From Metabacillus sp. KUDC1714 (lineage in GTDB: Bacteria; Bacillota; Bacilli; Bacillales; Bacillaceae), in NCBI RefSeq assembly GCF_014217835.1, contig NZ_CP055263.1, positions 124,001 to 188,000 of the forward strand: 64,000 nucleotides of DNA, written 5' to 3'. Positions within the stretch are counted from its first letter, which is position 1, and every line of letters starts with the position of its first letter. Below, one piece after another: positions 42,682 to 53,507 of the stretch. Made by a program: the position numbers and the translations under genes. A model generated the notes under the pieces. That model searched no databases and had not been told where the DNA came from. It saw only the letters and a list, made by a program, of their open reading frames with translations.

Positions 42682-43797
42682 CTAATTTAATTTAACTAGT
42701 TCTTTAATTGCTTTATCTTCTAAATGAATTATATGTTCATATCTAGCACCATATAATGCGTACTCCCCGTTCGGTGAAAGCTTAAACGGTAAATTTTCAA
42801 TAGTTTCAATAATCGTTTGCTTTTCTTGTGTTTCAAGATTAAAACAGATTAGAGAAAAAGATGTTTTTGCTTCATTTACTTCAAACATATAAAATATATT
42901 TTCCTTGCTATCCATATCATGATAAGGAATAGACCATTCTGAATACAACGCAACTAATCTTGTAGGCATTTCCGTTAGTTTACTTTTACTTTTCAAATCA
43001 TAAAACCGTACGACAGCTGTACCATTATCATCTACTAGTTCAAATGTTGACATTACCTGATTAAAATTTGAGTTTGACACTACACCATTCGCAAGCTGTG
43101 TTTCCTTTTGGTTCTCAATATTGTAAATATATAGGGGAGCAGTTATTGATGGAGTTTCTTGATCCCACTTCAAATAAGATATTTCCTTATCGTTAAGCCA
43201 TTGGATAAATGGAAAATCAACCGGATTCTTTGTGATATCATTCTCATCAACATTGAGCATATATGTTTGAAATGTCCAATCTTCACTGAAGCTAGAAATA
43301 AAAAGCTGATTAAAGTTAATTTGGTTCCATGTGTACTGTAGCTCGTATGATTCTATCTTTGTACTGAATTTCACCTTTCCATCAGTATCCAAAATAGTCA
43401 ATTCTGCCTCATAGCTTGTGGGACTAGTATGTACAAAGAAAAGGGTATGATTAGCATTTGCTTCAAATTGTACAATCGGTGCTTGTGATTCAAAAAATAA
43501 GGAGGATTTTCCTGTAAATAAGTTATATGTATGTATTTCAGAACCATCTACATCATTAGTGATATAAAGTAGAGTTTCATCATCTTTCCAATCAGCAACA
43601 GAATGAAATAAGCTTTCGTTTATTTCTAGCGGAATTTTCGCTTCTTTTTCAAAAGATTGATTTACTGACTTTTCTTCAGGTTGAAGTTCCCGCATTGATG
43701 AAAGCTCTTTTTTTTGGTCTGGTTGATGAGATGGATTACAGCCTGCACCAAGAAGTAGGCTTAACATAAGTAATGATATAATTTTAGTTAATCTCAT
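42682..43797 (-). CDS. yqgU: Lipoprotein YqgU (beta-propeller-like)
   Basis: About 371 residues with a lipoprotein signal (SLLMLSLLLGAGC, Cys about 20) and a mature domain of repeated beta strands with DG/ND turns, as in propeller proteins. Start: ATG at 43797 (MRLTKIISLL) or the GTG five codons earlier at 43812; both share the same signal sequence. Function unknown. Confidence 0.78.
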   Translation of the reverse strand: MRLTKIISLLMLSLLLGAGCNPSHQPDQKKELSSMRELQPEEKSVNQSFEKEAKIPLEINESLFHSVADWKDDETLLYITNDVDGSEIHTYNLFTGKSSLFFESQAPIVQFEANANHTLFFVHTSPTSYEAELTILDTDGKVKFSTKIESYELQYTWNQINFNQLFISSFSEDWTFQTYMLNVDENDITKNPVDFPFIQWLNDKEISYLKWDQETPSITAPLYIYNIENQKETQLANGVVSNSNFNQVMSTFELVDDNGTAVVRFYDLKSKSKLTEMPTRLVALYSEWSIPYHDMDSKENIFYMFEVNEAKTSFSLICFNLETQEKQTIIETIENLPFKLSPNGEYALYGARYEHIIHLEDKAIKELVKLN

Positions 43798-43991
43798 CAA
43801 CTCTCTTTTCACCCCGTCTCTAATGTACTATTTTATTTATATTAATTCTATTCGTATCATTTGAAAAAATACTCTCTATTAGTCATACGTTTTTAAAGAA
43901 GATTTTGTTTCACTTTTCAAGGGGATTTTTCATATAAAACTAATTTCAGAAAGGTATTGGTGAATGCCAACACCTTTATTTGAATTTCCCG

Positions 43992-45122
43992 TTACATATA
44001 TAATGCTGATAAAAAAATACCTTTACTTTTCCGATAGATCTCATCAAATTGTGAAAATGGTAATGGATTTTGTCCAAACCCTAATTCAACTGTAAAACCT
44101 GGCTTTCTCCATTCGTTTACATACCAATCACGGAAACCTGCATGGCTGTCAATATCTCGAACAGCCTTATAGCCACTTAACCTCTCAAATTCATTTACAA
44201 TGCGTCCTGCCTCTTCAGGCTCCTTTCTAAGGTAGCCCCAATATATTTCCTCACCCTGTGTATGAAAAGCAAGTACACGGTCAAAACCATGCTTTTTAAC
44301 AAGCTCAGCGAGTGCAATAGCTTCAGGTTCTGTTAAAGGTCCATCTCCAGGATAATCACGAGGTGCCGGTGATTTTGGCTCTTTACGTTCTTTTTCAATT
44401 TCCCAATTAACAGGATACTGGTTATTAAGATCAATTCCCCTGATATTCGCTTTCCATTGAGAAAAATCAAGACTTTCGTCATTCATTTTATAAAGAGAAG
44501 CTTTATATTCCGAGTGATTTGGCACGCCATTTAAGACAAGATCCACACCATCAGGGTTTACCATTGGGACAAATGAAAGTGTCGTATCTTTATATAAAGA
44601 TAAACAATCATGCCCTGCAAATTGTTCACCTTTGACTAACGCTCCCAAGTAGTCTGAAAGCCAGTGCATCATAATGCTAGTTGTGATCCATTCATTAGCA
44701 TGAAAGGAACCATTCATATGGACTTTTTTATGTCCCTTGCCGATTGTTAATTCAATGAGTGGGCTACCTAGAACACTATGCCCAATAATCTCTTTTTTAA
44801 CAAATGGATAAATTTTAAGTAAGAGATCGATGTCTTTATATAAGCTCTCTGAATCATAGGGCTTCTTTGTATAAAGAATTGTATCACGTTGACTGTTTTC
44901 ATGCACCCTTGGTAATGATTTGTTCATAAGTTCTACTAATTCACTGTTTTCAAGCACTAACTCACAATTATAAGGAATGCTTAACTGTGTATTCGCTTCA
45001 ATAATATCTGTTTCGAACTTTTTATTTACATTGCTATCAATTATTAATTCCTTTTTAATCTCTAAATGTTTTGCAAGCAAATTCAACGAAATTTCTTTCT
45101 TTGTACGAATGATCGTCATCAT
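43992..45122 (-). CDS. yqgT: M14 carboxypeptidase-like YqgT (gamma-D-Glu-diamino acid endopeptidase)
   Basis: 376 residues. An N-terminal LysM-like segment (about 10-52) is followed by an M14 domain with zinc ligands H141 and E144 (HANEW), a later His in LAFHTQGEE, and catalytic-type TVELGFG. Homologues cut the gamma-D-Glu/mDAP bond in peptidoglycan peptides. No signal peptide, so it probably recycles wall peptides in the cytoplasm. GGAGG lies before the ATG. Confidence 0.88.
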   Translation of the reverse strand: MMTIIRTKKEISLNLLAKHLEIKKELIIDSNVNKKFETDIIEANTQLSIPYNCELVLENSELVELMNKSLPRVHENSQRDTILYTKKPYDSESLYKDIDLLLKIYPFVKKEIIGHSVLGSPLIELTIGKGHKKVHMNGSFHANEWITTSIMMHWLSDYLGALVKGEQFAGHDCLSLYKDTTLSFVPMVNPDGVDLVLNGVPNHSEYKASLYKMNDESLDFSQWKANIRGIDLNNQYPVNWEIEKERKEPKSPAPRDYPGDGPLTEPEAIALAELVKKHGFDRVLAFHTQGEEIYWGYLRKEPEEAGRIVNEFERLSGYKAVRDIDSHAGFRDWYVNEWRKPGFTVELGFGQNPLPFSQFDEIYRKSKGIFLSALYM

Positions 45123-45216
45123 ATTATCCTCCTCAAGCCCATTTATTACTAGCTTATGTAGAAGGAATTAGATTGTTGTTATGAAACGAAGATTCATTTA
45201 ATTATCTAGAATCAAA

Positions 45217-45278
45217 AAAGCTGACTCGGCAAGACATTCCCCTGAGGTGGGGAATGGTCCTTTTCTCGAGTCAGCTTT
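45217..45278 (-). terminator. Branched intrinsic terminator of yqgS
   Basis: On the minus strand AAAGCTGACTCG and CGAGTCAGCTTT form the outer stem, followed by TTTTTT counting the stem end. Inside lies a second perfect hairpin, CATTCCCC-TGAGGT-GGGGAATG. It starts 5 nt after the yqgS stop. Confidence 0.88.
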
Positions 45279-45283
45279 ATTAG

Positions 45284-47188
45284 CTAATTTTTTTCAGTTG
45301 TTGTATTTTCTGATTCTGCATCAACAGCTTCGGTTTCTTTACCATAGAACCGCAGAAGGTCTCCATATATTATTTCATCTGAGTAGTTAAGCTCTTGCTT
45401 AGCTTTCTCCATATATGGTTCACATATAGCTTGATCTGCTTCTTCACCTGTAGCCTTGTCATAACAAACACCACGTGTGTAGACGTTATTTTCTGTTATA
45501 AAGCTTCCGTCCCTTAATACAGTAAATGAAAGCTTTTCATCAGAGAATACATCTGTTCCAAACTGAATTTGTTCACTAGTATCAATACCAAGTAGGCTCA
45601 TAATTGTTGGTCTGATATCAATTTGGCCAGCAACTTTTGAGAAAGTTTGTGGTTCTTTATCAGTGACACCAGGAATATGAACAATAAATGGTACTCGTTG
45701 TAATTGAATTGTTTCAAAAGGAGTAATTTCTTTACCCAAGAATTTTTCCATAGCTACATTATGGTTCTCGGAAATTCCATAGTGATCACCATATAAGATG
45801 ATAATGGAGTTTTCGTATACGTCTGTTTCCTTTAACTTTTCAAAGAAATGTTTAATGGATTCGTCCATATAACGTACAGTTGGAATATATTGATTTAATG
45901 TTTTACTGTTTGAATCAAATTCATCAATCAATTTATCCTCTTCACCTAATTCAAATGGGAAGTGGTTTGTTAACGTAATAAGTCTTGTATAGAAAGGTTG
46001 TGGAAGATTATCAATATGCTGTACAGATTGCTCCATAAAGTCTTTATCTTTTAATCCCCAACCAATAGAGTTCTCTTCAGTTACTTCATAATCATTCACA
46101 TCAAAGAAACGATCATAACCAAGTGTATTATACATAATATCGCGGTTCCAGAAACTTTTATTATTGGCATGGAAAATTGTTGAATAGTATCCATAATCCT
46201 TTAAAAGCTCAGGAGTTGCAGTGTATTCATTGCTACTGTTTGTGAAATATACAGCTCCACGACCTAATGGATACAACGAGTTATCCACGATAAACTCTGA
46301 GTCAGATGTTTTTCCTTGACCAGTTTGATGATAAAAGTTTTCAAAATAATAACTTTCATTAATTAAGTCATTTAAAAACGGAGTGATTTCTTCCCCATTT
46401 AATTTTTCGTTAATAACAAAGCTCTGTAATGATTCTAACGATAGTAAAATGACGTTTCGTCCTTCAGCAACTCCATTTAAGTCATTTGAAGGTTCCTTAC
46501 GGTTTGCATTCACATAGTTTTCAATTTCAGTTAGGCTATTGCTATCTGCTAAAGCACGTTGAGCAGATGTCTTCGATTGTAAAAATGCATCATAAATATG
46601 AAAGTTATATACACTAATATTCTTTACTAGCATTTCACGGTCAAATGAACGTGTTAATAATTGTGGGCGCTCTGTTTCTGCAAGTCCTAAGTTAAAGAAA
46701 AATACAGCTGCAACTAATAAGAAATATGCAGATCTTTCTTTACGTGTTAATTGTGAAGAAGACTTAAACGTTGGCTTTTTTAATAACCAGAATAATATTG
46801 CAATGTCAACAAACATTAATATATCCGTAGGTAAAAATAAACCACTAATACTACTTCCTAAATCTCCCATATTGCTTGTCTGAAATAAAACGGGAATTGT
46901 TAAGAAATCGTTAAAGAAACGATAGAAAACCATATTCGCTAATAATAGGCCTGTTACAAATATACTTGCGCCAAATATATAGCGGTTTCTATTCTTTTCT
47001 TTCATAAATAACCCGATTCCAAAAATTAGCAGCAAGAAACTTAATGGGTTAATGAATAGGATAACTTCTTGTGTGAAGTTTTCAATTTTGATATCAAAGC
47101 TAGTTTTATAGACAATGTATGTTTTTATCCACATAAATAACGTTGCTAAAAGTAAAAATGAAATTTTAGAAAAAGATTTCTTACGCAT
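45284..47188 (-). CDS. yqgS: Lipoteichoic acid synthase-like sulfatase YqgS
   Basis: 634 residues. About five membrane segments occupy 10-170, then the extracellular sulfatase-fold domain, with metal ligand E252 ([10 protein letters not shown]), catalytic T294 ([10 protein letters not shown]), and [12 protein letters not shown] near residue 470. It polymerises glycerol phosphate from phosphatidylglycerol. GGAGG lies before the ATG. The gap 47189-47396 upstream shows nothing else. Confidence 0.93.
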   Translation of the reverse strand: MRKKSFSKISFLLLATLFMWIKTYIVYKTSFDIKIENFTQEVILFINPLSFLLLIFGIGLFMKEKNRNRYIFGASIFVTGLLLANMVFYRFFNDFLTIPVLFQTSNMGDLGSSISGLFLPTDILMFVDIAILFWLLKKPTFKSSSQLTRKERSAYFLLVAAVFFFNLGLAETERPQLLTRSFDREMLVKNISVYNFHIYDAFLQSKTSAQRALADSNSLTEIENYVNANRKEPSNDLNGVAEGRNVILLSLESLQSFVINEKLNGEEITPFLNDLINESYYFENFYHQTGQGKTSDSEFIVDNSLYPLGRGAVYFTNSSNEYTATPELLKDYGYYSTIFHANNKSFWNRDIMYNTLGYDRFFDVNDYEVTEENSIGWGLKDKDFMEQSVQHIDNLPQPFYTRLITLTNHFPFELGEEDKLIDEFDSNSKTLNQYIPTVRYMDESIKHFFEKLKETDVYENSIIILYGDHYGISENHNVAMEKFLGKEITPFETIQLQRVPFIVHIPGVTDKEPQTFSKVAGQIDIRPTIMSLLGIDTSEQIQFGTDVFSDEKLSFTVLRDGSFITENNVYTRGVCYDKATGEEADQAICEPYMEKAKQELNYSDEIIYGDLLRFYGKETEAVDAESENTTTEKN

Positions 47189-47396
47189 ACATTTACCTCC
47201 TCATCCCTTGGGACAATCGCGCTTTTTATATCTCTAATATTTTTCCATTTATTAGGTTGAAAATGAAACAGCTAAAACATATCTTAATACTTCTTTTACA
47301 AAAAATCAATCCTTTTTAATATTGTACTAACAATAGCATGATAGAATTATAATGTTTAGCTTATTCTTTTTACCCTATTATTAGACGTATGAAACG

Positions 47397-47591
47397 TCAA
47401 AAAGTTTCGTTTATATTAAAGTTTAAATATTCCGAATAATCCTTCTCTAATTTAAGGAATGTACAAGCGTCCTGCTCAGCTCTAGGAAAAGGAAGTAGAT
47501 GTTCTTTTGCAGTGAACTCATGTTTACATTCACACGTGTTCTCGGTATATCCAAAAAACTCATCCATTATCAATAAAAAAGAGCACTCCAT
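47397..47591 (-). CDS. Small Cys/His protein of unknown function
   Basis: 64 residues: MECSFLLIMDEFFGYTENTC, then ECKHEFTAKEHLLPFPRAEQ. C20, C22 and H24 could bind metal. Strong AAGGAGGAG 8 nt before the ATG supports expression. No family recognised. Confidence 0.6.
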   Translation of the reverse strand: MECSFLLIMDEFFGYTENTCECKHEFTAKEHLLPFPRAEQDACTFLKLEKDYSEYLNFNINETF

Positions 47592-47741
47592 TTTAGAGGC
47601 TCCTCCTTATTATCCCGGATTTTAAATTGTTTATTTAGACTCTTTTCTAAAAGTTTATTGTTTTTTAAACTCCTGAAGCCATTCTAGGCTAAATCTGGAA
47701 AAGACGTTATGTGAAAATTTTCAAACGATGCGAAATAGACT

Positions 47742-48710
47742 TTATTTATTAAGTAGCTTAGTTTTCGCTAACCATGCACCACCAATTACACCTGCATCAT
47801 TTCCTAGTGTTGCCACAGTAATTGTAGCAGCAGCACCTACCCTTGGAAATGAAAAGCGTTTAAAATAGTGGTCTACTTTCTTCAATAATCGGTCTCCAGC
47901 CTTAGAAACGCCACCGCCAATTACAATCTTTTCTGGATTTAATCCATTTGATACGTTGGCAAGTGTTAAACCTAGGTGGAAAGTAATGTAATCAATGATT
48001 TCCTCAGCAATGACATCGCCTTGGTCAGCTGCGTCAAAAACATCTTTTGATGTTAATTCTTTATCATTTTCTAAAAATTGATGTAGGATACTCTCCTGAT
48101 TAGTTGAAGCAAGCTTTTCTTTAGCAACTCTTACAATCCCTGTAGCAGATGCGATCGTTTCAATACAGCCTGTTTTCCCACAATTACATGGAGCCCCGCC
48201 TTCTGGTACTACAGTAATATGACCAATTTCACCACCTGCTCCGTTAACACCATGAACAACCTCACCGTTTGAGATAAGTCCACCACCAACACCTGTTCCC
48301 AGCGTGACACAAATTAAGTCTTTCGCTCCATCTCCTGCGCCCTTCCACATCTCACCAATTGCAGCTATATTTGCATCATTATCAATAACAGCTGGCAAAC
48401 CAGTTTCCATTTCTAGATGGTCTCTTAGTGGGTAATTTTTCCACCCTAAGTTTACAGTTTCATAAATGAGACCATTAGCTAAGTCTACTGGTCCTGGGGC
48501 ACCCATTCCTATCCCTGCAAGTTTTGATTTAGGATATCCTAAATCATCAAGCTTTGCATCAATTGCTTTAGCGATATCAGTTGTAATTTGCTTTCCGGAT
48601 TTGTCTGTTGGGATTTCCCATTTTTCAACAATTTCACCGTAGTAATTAATAAATGCCATTTTAATTGTAGTTCCACCTAAATCAATACCAACTAACCATT
48701 GCTCATTCAT
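47742..48710 (-). CDS. glcK: Glucokinase (ROK family)
   Basis: 322 residues: ATP-binding [18 protein letters not shown] with the catalytic Asp, GTGVGGG, and the zinc motif [10 protein letters not shown]. It phosphorylates glucose to glucose 6-phosphate. The ATG at 48710 follows AAAGGTG; three extra codons upstream overlap that site. Confidence 0.95.
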   Translation of the reverse strand: MNEQWLVGIDLGGTTIKMAFINYYGEIVEKWEIPTDKSGKQITTDIAKAIDAKLDDLGYPKSKLAGIGMGAPGPVDLANGLIYETVNLGWKNYPLRDHLEMETGLPAVIDNDANIAAIGEMWKGAGDGAKDLICVTLGTGVGGGLISNGEVVHGVNGAGGEIGHITVVPEGGAPCNCGKTGCIETIASATGIVRVAKEKLASTNQESILHQFLENDKELTSKDVFDAADQGDVIAEEIIDYITFHLGLTLANVSNGLNPEKIVIGGGVSKAGDRLLKKVDHYFKRFSFPRVGAAATITVATLGNDAGVIGGAWLAKTKLLNK

Positions 48711-48837
48711 AAAAATCACCTTTTTCTACTATTATATATGTAATTAGTAATCGTTTTCATTCAGGCGTTTTTTACCTGTTTTCTCTGACCTTCGATTGAG
48801 GTAAACCCCAAACAACTTTGGCCAAATGATTACGAAT

Positions 48838-49050
48838 TTACTGATTTTTGCCTTTTAGTCTCTGTACTTCTTGTCTTAACAGAAGAATTGCCATTTGGTA
48901 GTCTTTTGGTTCTATTAGAGTTGATTGATACAATTGTTTTATCTCTTCTTCCATTAATTCTAAATCTGCTATACGATCCCCGATATAAATGATCGTTCCA
49001 TATCTTTTAAGAAGCTGTTGTACATCATAAATTGTTTTCAAATTGATCAC
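48838..49050 (-). CDS. yqgQ: YqgQ family protein
   Basis: 70 residues: IYDVQQLLKRYGTIIYIGDR and DYQMAILLLRQEVQRLK, the DUF910 family with a three-helix fold. Start uncertain: GTG at 49050 or TTG three codons later, which has AGGTG at better spacing. It is paired with glcK as in B. subtilis. Confidence 0.9.
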   Translation of the reverse strand: MINLKTIYDVQQLLKRYGTIIYIGDRIADLELMEEEIKQLYQSTLIEPKDYQMAILLLRQEVQRLKGKNQ

Positions 49051-49425
49051 CTACTTACGTTTGTCCATTACTTCATTCGGCTGTTATTAAGAAAATTTTT
49101 GCGAAACTACAGACCTATTTAAGATGGGTCTACTATAAAGTATAAAGGAATTGATCTTAGCGTCAAGAAAACGTTTTAACATTTTATTATTTTTATAAAG
49201 ATACTTTTCTATTATTGTAAATTTCATATTTCAGAATACCAATAACGAAATGATTGGTATTCACAAACACTTCTTTTTTCTATTATATCTAATATAAATT
49301 ACAATTTGGGTAAATCACCTTTAATTTATCTGAATAATTTATTTTTTCTAAAAAATATATTGAATTTTACAATATAGAGGTTTAAAATGGTGATACTTTA
49401 ATAGAGAGATTTGGAGGAGCAGGAA
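49051..49425 (+). promoter_or_regulatory. cstA upstream region with 10-bp inverted repeat
   Basis: A 375-bp AT-rich gap. GAATACCAAT (49234-49243) and ATTGGTATTC (49253-49262) form a perfect inverted repeat spaced by 9 bp, a plausible dimeric regulator site about 165 bp before the cstA start. No recognised operator family. No coding signal. Confidence 0.5.
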
Positions 49426-50856
49426 ATGGCAACTTTTATTGTATCAGTCGTTTTATTAATTGTAGGTTATTTTGTATATTCAAGAGTAGTAGAAAGAATT
49501 TTCGGTATTAATGATCAACGTGTTACTCCTGCTTACACTAAAACTGATGGTTTGGACTTTATGCCGATGGGGTGGCTTAAGGCTACTCTCATTCAATTAT
49601 TAAATATCGCTGGATTAGGTCCCATCTTCGGTGCGATTATGGGCGCACTTTATGGACCTGTAGCATTTATTTGGATTGTTATTGGATGCTTGTTCGCAGG
49701 TGCTGTACATGATTATTTCTCTGGTATGCTTTCTCTGAAACACGGCGGAGAACAATTCCCAACACTTGTTGGGCGCTATTTAGGTAAATCAGTTAAAACG
49801 ATTATAAATCTTGTTTCAATTGTTTTAATGATTCTTGTTGCTGCAGCTTTTACAGCTGGCCCAGCACAATTAGTTGAACAACTTACACCTTTAAGTTATT
49901 CAGCATCATTACTTCTAATTTTTGTTTATTTTGTTTTGGCTGCCGTTTTACCAATAAACAAACTAATAGGTAAAATCTATCCAGTATTTGGAGTTATTTT
50001 AATTATTATGGCTGTATCCATAGGATTTGCATTATTCTTTATGGATTACTCAGTACCAAATTTGACGTTTAAAAATTTACATCCAGGTGAAATTCCAGTT
50101 TGGCCATTATTAATGGTAACCATCTCATGTGGGGCCATTTCTGGGTTTCATAGTACTCAAAGCCCTATTTTATCTAGAACCTTGAAAAAAGAAAGTGATG
50201 GTCGCAGAGTATTTTTTGGCGCAATGGTTGCTGAAGGAATTATTGCATTAATATGGGCTGCTGCAGGTATGACATTCTTTGGAGGACCAGATGGTTTGCA
50301 AGGTGCATTAGCCGAAGGTGGAACTGCTGGTGTCGTGAACGAAATTAGTAAATCTACTCTAGGACAATTTGGCGGAATCTTAGCAATTCTTGGAGTGATC
50401 ATCCTTCCAATAACTACTGGTGATACAGCGCTTAGATCTTCGAGGATGATGTTAGTCGAATTATTTAGCAAATTTGGAAATTTTGATTCTAAGATAAAAA
50501 CCGTATTGATGACAATCCCTGTTGTAATCCCTACCTATTTATTAACGCAAATGGATTACACTTTCCTTTGGAGATATGTTGGTTGGACTAATCAGGTTGT
50601 TGCAACAGTTATGCTTTGGACAGCAGCAATGTTTTTACTACAAAGTCAGAAATTCCATTGGATCGCAAGCATTCCTGCGTTATTTATGACAGCTGTAACT
50701 GGCTCATATATTTTCTATGCTCCAGAAGGATTTCAACTATCTTATCAAACATCAATGATTTGTGGCTCAGTTGTATTTGTATCAGTGTTCGTGTGGTTCC
50801 TAGTACAACTTAAAAAATACAAATATAAAGAAGTTGCTCTTAAGAAAGTTGCATGA
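49426..50856 (+). CDS. cstA: CstA-family carbon starvation transporter
   Basis: 476 residues with about 13 hydrophobic segments. MGWLKATLIQLLNIAGLGPI, FAGAVHDYFSGMLSLKHGGE and GFHSTQSPILSRTL are hallmark CstA motifs. Members import pyruvate or peptides on carbon limitation. GGAGGAG lies 6 nt before the ATG at 49426. This gene is not part of the B. subtilis yqg order and appears inserted. Confidence 0.92.
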   Translation: MATFIVSVVLLIVGYFVYSRVVERIFGINDQRVTPAYTKTDGLDFMPMGWLKATLIQLLNIAGLGPIFGAIMGALYGPVAFIWIVIGCLFAGAVHDYFSGMLSLKHGGEQFPTLVGRYLGKSVKTIINLVSIVLMILVAAAFTAGPAQLVEQLTPLSYSASLLLIFVYFVLAAVLPINKLIGKIYPVFGVILIIMAVSIGFALFFMDYSVPNLTFKNLHPGEIPVWPLLMVTISCGAISGFHSTQSPILSRTLKKESDGRRVFFGAMVAEGIIALIWAAAGMTFFGGPDGLQGALAEGGTAGVVNEISKSTLGQFGGILAILGVIILPITTGDTALRSSRMMLVELFSKFGNFDSKIKTVLMTIPVVIPTYLLTQMDYTFLWRYVGWTNQVVATVMLWTAAMFLLQSQKFHWIASIPALFMTAVTGSYIFYAPEGFQLSYQTSMICGSVVFVSVFVWFLVQLKKYKYKEVALKKVA

Positions 50857-50863
50857 TGAGCAG

Positions 50864-50889
50864 AGGGCTGACATTGTCAGCCCTTTTTA
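50864..50889 (+). terminator. Terminator of cstA
   Basis: AGGGCTGAC-ATT-GTCAGCCCT followed by TTTT, directly after the cstA stop. Confidence 0.9.
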
Positions 50890-50935
50890 TTATAGAAGCC
50901 CCAAGTACAAGAGTTTTTATCATTTCCTTCATCAC

Positions 50936-50973
50936 TAAAAAACAGACTAATTCTAGTTCAAATTAGTCTGTTT
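50936..50973 (-). terminator. Terminator of the SpoVAF-like gene
   Basis: Minus strand AAACAGACTAATTT pairs with AATTAGTCTGTTT, then TTT. It starts 7 nt after the stop codon. Confidence 0.85.
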
Positions 50974-50979
50974 AGAATA

Positions 50980-52443
50980 TTAACGATCAGGATCTTGAGG
51001 ATGCAGAAACGTTGGCCGTCTATTTTTCAATGGCATAGGTGCTCTAAATAATACATCTCGCATTCCTCGATAATTAAATGGAATGAATGGATATAAATAT
51101 GGTACATTAAATGATTTCATACGAGCAAGCATGATAATCCAACAAGTTATTCCACCTACAAATCCGATTACACCCAGCCATGCTGTAAAGAGTAATAAGA
51201 TAATACGGAAGATTCGATTCGCAAGGCCTAGCTCATAACTTGGGGTTGCAAAGGTTCCAATAGCTGCTATAGCTAAATAAAGAACCACTTCATATGTTAG
51301 AAGCCCAACCTCAACAGCTACTTGACCAATCATCAAAGCCGCAACTAATCCAAGTGCGGTAGCCAATGATGAAGGAGTATGTATCGCAGCCATCCTTAAT
51401 ACATCTATTCCTATCTCAATAAGCAAAAACTGAATGAGTAATGGAATATGACCTTGTTCATTAATTCCGATAAATTCTAGACCAGGAGGTAGTAGCCCCG
51501 GATTTTCAGCAAGTAAATACCAAAGAGGGAGAAGGAAAATTGATGTCCAAACCGCCATAAATCGAACAATGCGTAAATAAGCACCCACAACTGGTTTATT
51601 GCGATATTCCTCTGCATGCTGAAGGTGATGCCAAAACGTTGTTGGCGTAATAAGTGCACTCGGAGATCCATCAACGAAAACAATGACATGACCCTCATAC
51701 AAATGTGCTGCAGCAGTATCTGGTCGCTCTGTGTATCTAACCATAGGATATGGGTTTAAATGTCTACCTGCAATAAACTCTTCAATAGTTTTTTCCCCCA
51801 TCGGCAGACCATCTGTATCGATTGCTTCTAGTGATTTTTTTAGATCTTTTACGTGATCTAAATCGGCAATATCCTCTAAATAACAAACCACAACATCTGT
51901 TTTAGAGCGTCTTCCAACCTGTAAGTATTCCATCCGAAGCGAACGGTCTCTTATTCGCCTTCTCGTTAAAGCAGTGTTAAAGACAATTGTTTCAACATAT
52001 CCATCTCTTGAGCCTCGAACAACTCGCTCCATATCTGGCTCTTGCGGACCTCTAACCGGGTATGTCCGAGCATCGATTAAGATCACTTCGTCAATGCCAT
52101 CAACGACAAGCGCTGTTGGTCCTGCTAGCACAGTGTGGACTACTGAGTTTAAGTCATTTGATTTATCAATTTCAACATAAGGAATATATGTTTTTAATAG
52201 CCGCTGTAAAGTGTTTTCCTCAATCTGCTCTGGAGAAAGCTCTGATAAATATCTCATTAAATAATGAAGAATATCATCCTTAACAAATCCATCTACCATA
52301 AACAAAGCCATTTTTCGCCCAGCATATTCAAGATCTAACTGAATGACATCAAAGCTTTTTTTTACTCCTAGTCGTTCAGATAAAAAATCTATATTTTCTT
52401 GAAAATCTTTTGAAACAACTTTCTTTTCTACCTCATACGCCAT
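50980..52443 (-). CDS. SpoVAF/GerA-family spore germination protein
   Basis: 487 residues. A large N-terminal domain (1 to about 290), about five membrane helices, and a short C-terminus. VDGIDEVILIDARTYPVRGP, RRRIRDRSLRMEYLQVGRRS and FATPSYELGLANRI agree strongly with SpoVAF as I remember it, more than with GerAA. SpoVAF acts in the inner spore membrane with the SpoVA channel. Here it stands alone, outside a spoVA operon, and lacks the long C-terminal tail. GGAG precedes the ATG. Confidence 0.88.
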   Translation of the reverse strand: MAYEVEKKVVSKDFQENIDFLSERLGVKKSFDVIQLDLEYAGRKMALFMVDGFVKDDILHYLMRYLSELSPEQIEENTLQRLLKTYIPYVEIDKSNDLNSVVHTVLAGPTALVVDGIDEVILIDARTYPVRGPQEPDMERVVRGSRDGYVETIVFNTALTRRRIRDRSLRMEYLQVGRRSKTDVVVCYLEDIADLDHVKDLKKSLEAIDTDGLPMGEKTIEEFIAGRHLNPYPMVRYTERPDTAAAHLYEGHVIVFVDGSPSALITPTTFWHHLQHAEEYRNKPVVGAYLRIVRFMAVWTSIFLLPLWYLLAENPGLLPPGLEFIGINEQGHIPLLIQFLLIEIGIDVLRMAAIHTPSSLATALGLVAALMIGQVAVEVGLLTYEVVLYLAIAAIGTFATPSYELGLANRIFRIILLLFTAWLGVIGFVGGITCWIIMLARMKSFNVPYLYPFIPFNYRGMRDVLFRAPMPLKNRRPTFLHPQDPDR

Positions 52444-52628
52444 AAGATTTCTCCATTTCGTATCTCAATTTGTTACTCATCTTAGACGAAATACTGGAAA
52501 TACATACCTGTCATAATTATTTTGTTATTAAATCCAATTGAATAAAAACTAACTTATTTTCTCATATTCATATTTTGTGCTATAGTGTCATACACTTAAG
52601 CAACCTGTCCTGCACGGAGTTGATGCTG

Positions 52629-53507
52629 ATGAAAACAACTAAATGGGTAATTGTGATTTTACTGGCTCTAATAACTTCCAGTTTTCTATTTTTTTATCAT
52701 GGGAAAGTTGCAAGGGAAAGCATCATCTTTTTTCCAATTGACGACTCTGTAACCTTTGATAAAGCTTCTACTACTCTCCAGTTTGCTGGTAAAAAAGATG
52801 ATGATGAGTATATCATTGAGTGGGATGTTACTTCACTTACAAACAAGGAAATATATTTAAGGCAAGATATATCATTGCTATTTTCAGATGGAAAATTAGT
52901 TGATACGCTTTCCGAATGGGAGGATCAAAGCCAAAAGCTTGCACAATATAAAAAAATTACTGGTGAAGATAGTAGCCATTATCAAACGATAAGTCTTCAT
53001 TATGGAGAAATTCATTTGGAGAATGATCTTATCCGTAGTACACAGCGAATGTCTCGAGACCATTTATACGTAATTGATTCAGAATTTACAGATCTTTTTT
53101 CTTTTAAAAGGCCACTTACTGATGAAGAATTAGAGTGGAAAGACATTTTAGATAAAGTGACAGAACAACATCTTGAATACAGCTGGAATCAATTGATTGA
53201 CTATTATAAAATTGACGAAACCAAATATGAAAAAATTCCGTTCATAGAGTTAGAAAGGTACAATACCGATCCGCTTTTGGGATTATCAAAGGCTAAAACA
53301 CAAGAAGTGATTGGTAGTCTATGGGAGGGTTTATATAAAAATTACTTTTTAGGTTTAAAAACAAAAGAAGGCAAGGTGATTGAACCAATTGGCAGCACCA
53401 TGCCTTTGATTTTGATTGCAAAAAATTACTCTCATATTGTGATTCTTATTCAAGCTGAGAATGGTTTACCATTTAAATTTATTCAGAACATATCGCTTAA
53501 CGATTAA
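52629..53507 (+). CDS. Membrane-anchored protein of unknown function
   Basis: About 292 residues: an N-terminal anchor (KWVIVILLALITSSFLFFYH), then an extracytoplasmic acidic domain. No family recognised. ATG at 52629 sits 9 nt after GGAG; the frame is open 18 codons further back. Its last 11 nt overlap the end of gluP on the other strand, so the two genes converge without a terminator between them. Confidence 0.75.
   Translation: MKTTKWVIVILLALITSSFLFFYHGKVARESIIFFPIDDSVTFDKASTTLQFAGKKDDDEYIIEWDVTSLTNKEIYLRQDISLLFSDGKLVDTLSEWEDQSQKLAQYKKITGEDSSHYQTISLHYGEIHLENDLIRSTQRMSRDHLYVIDSEFTDLFSFKRPLTDEELEWKDILDKVTEQHLEYSWNQLIDYYKIDETKYEKIPFIELERYNTDPLLGLSKAKTQEVIGSLWEGLYKNYFLGLKTKEGKVIEPIGSTMPLILIAKNYSHIVILIQAENGLPFKFIQNISLND

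Noticed and set aside
51477..52283. Several short frames on both strands inside the SpoVAF-like gene
   Set aside because: All lie within a well-supported gene and lack ribosome sites.
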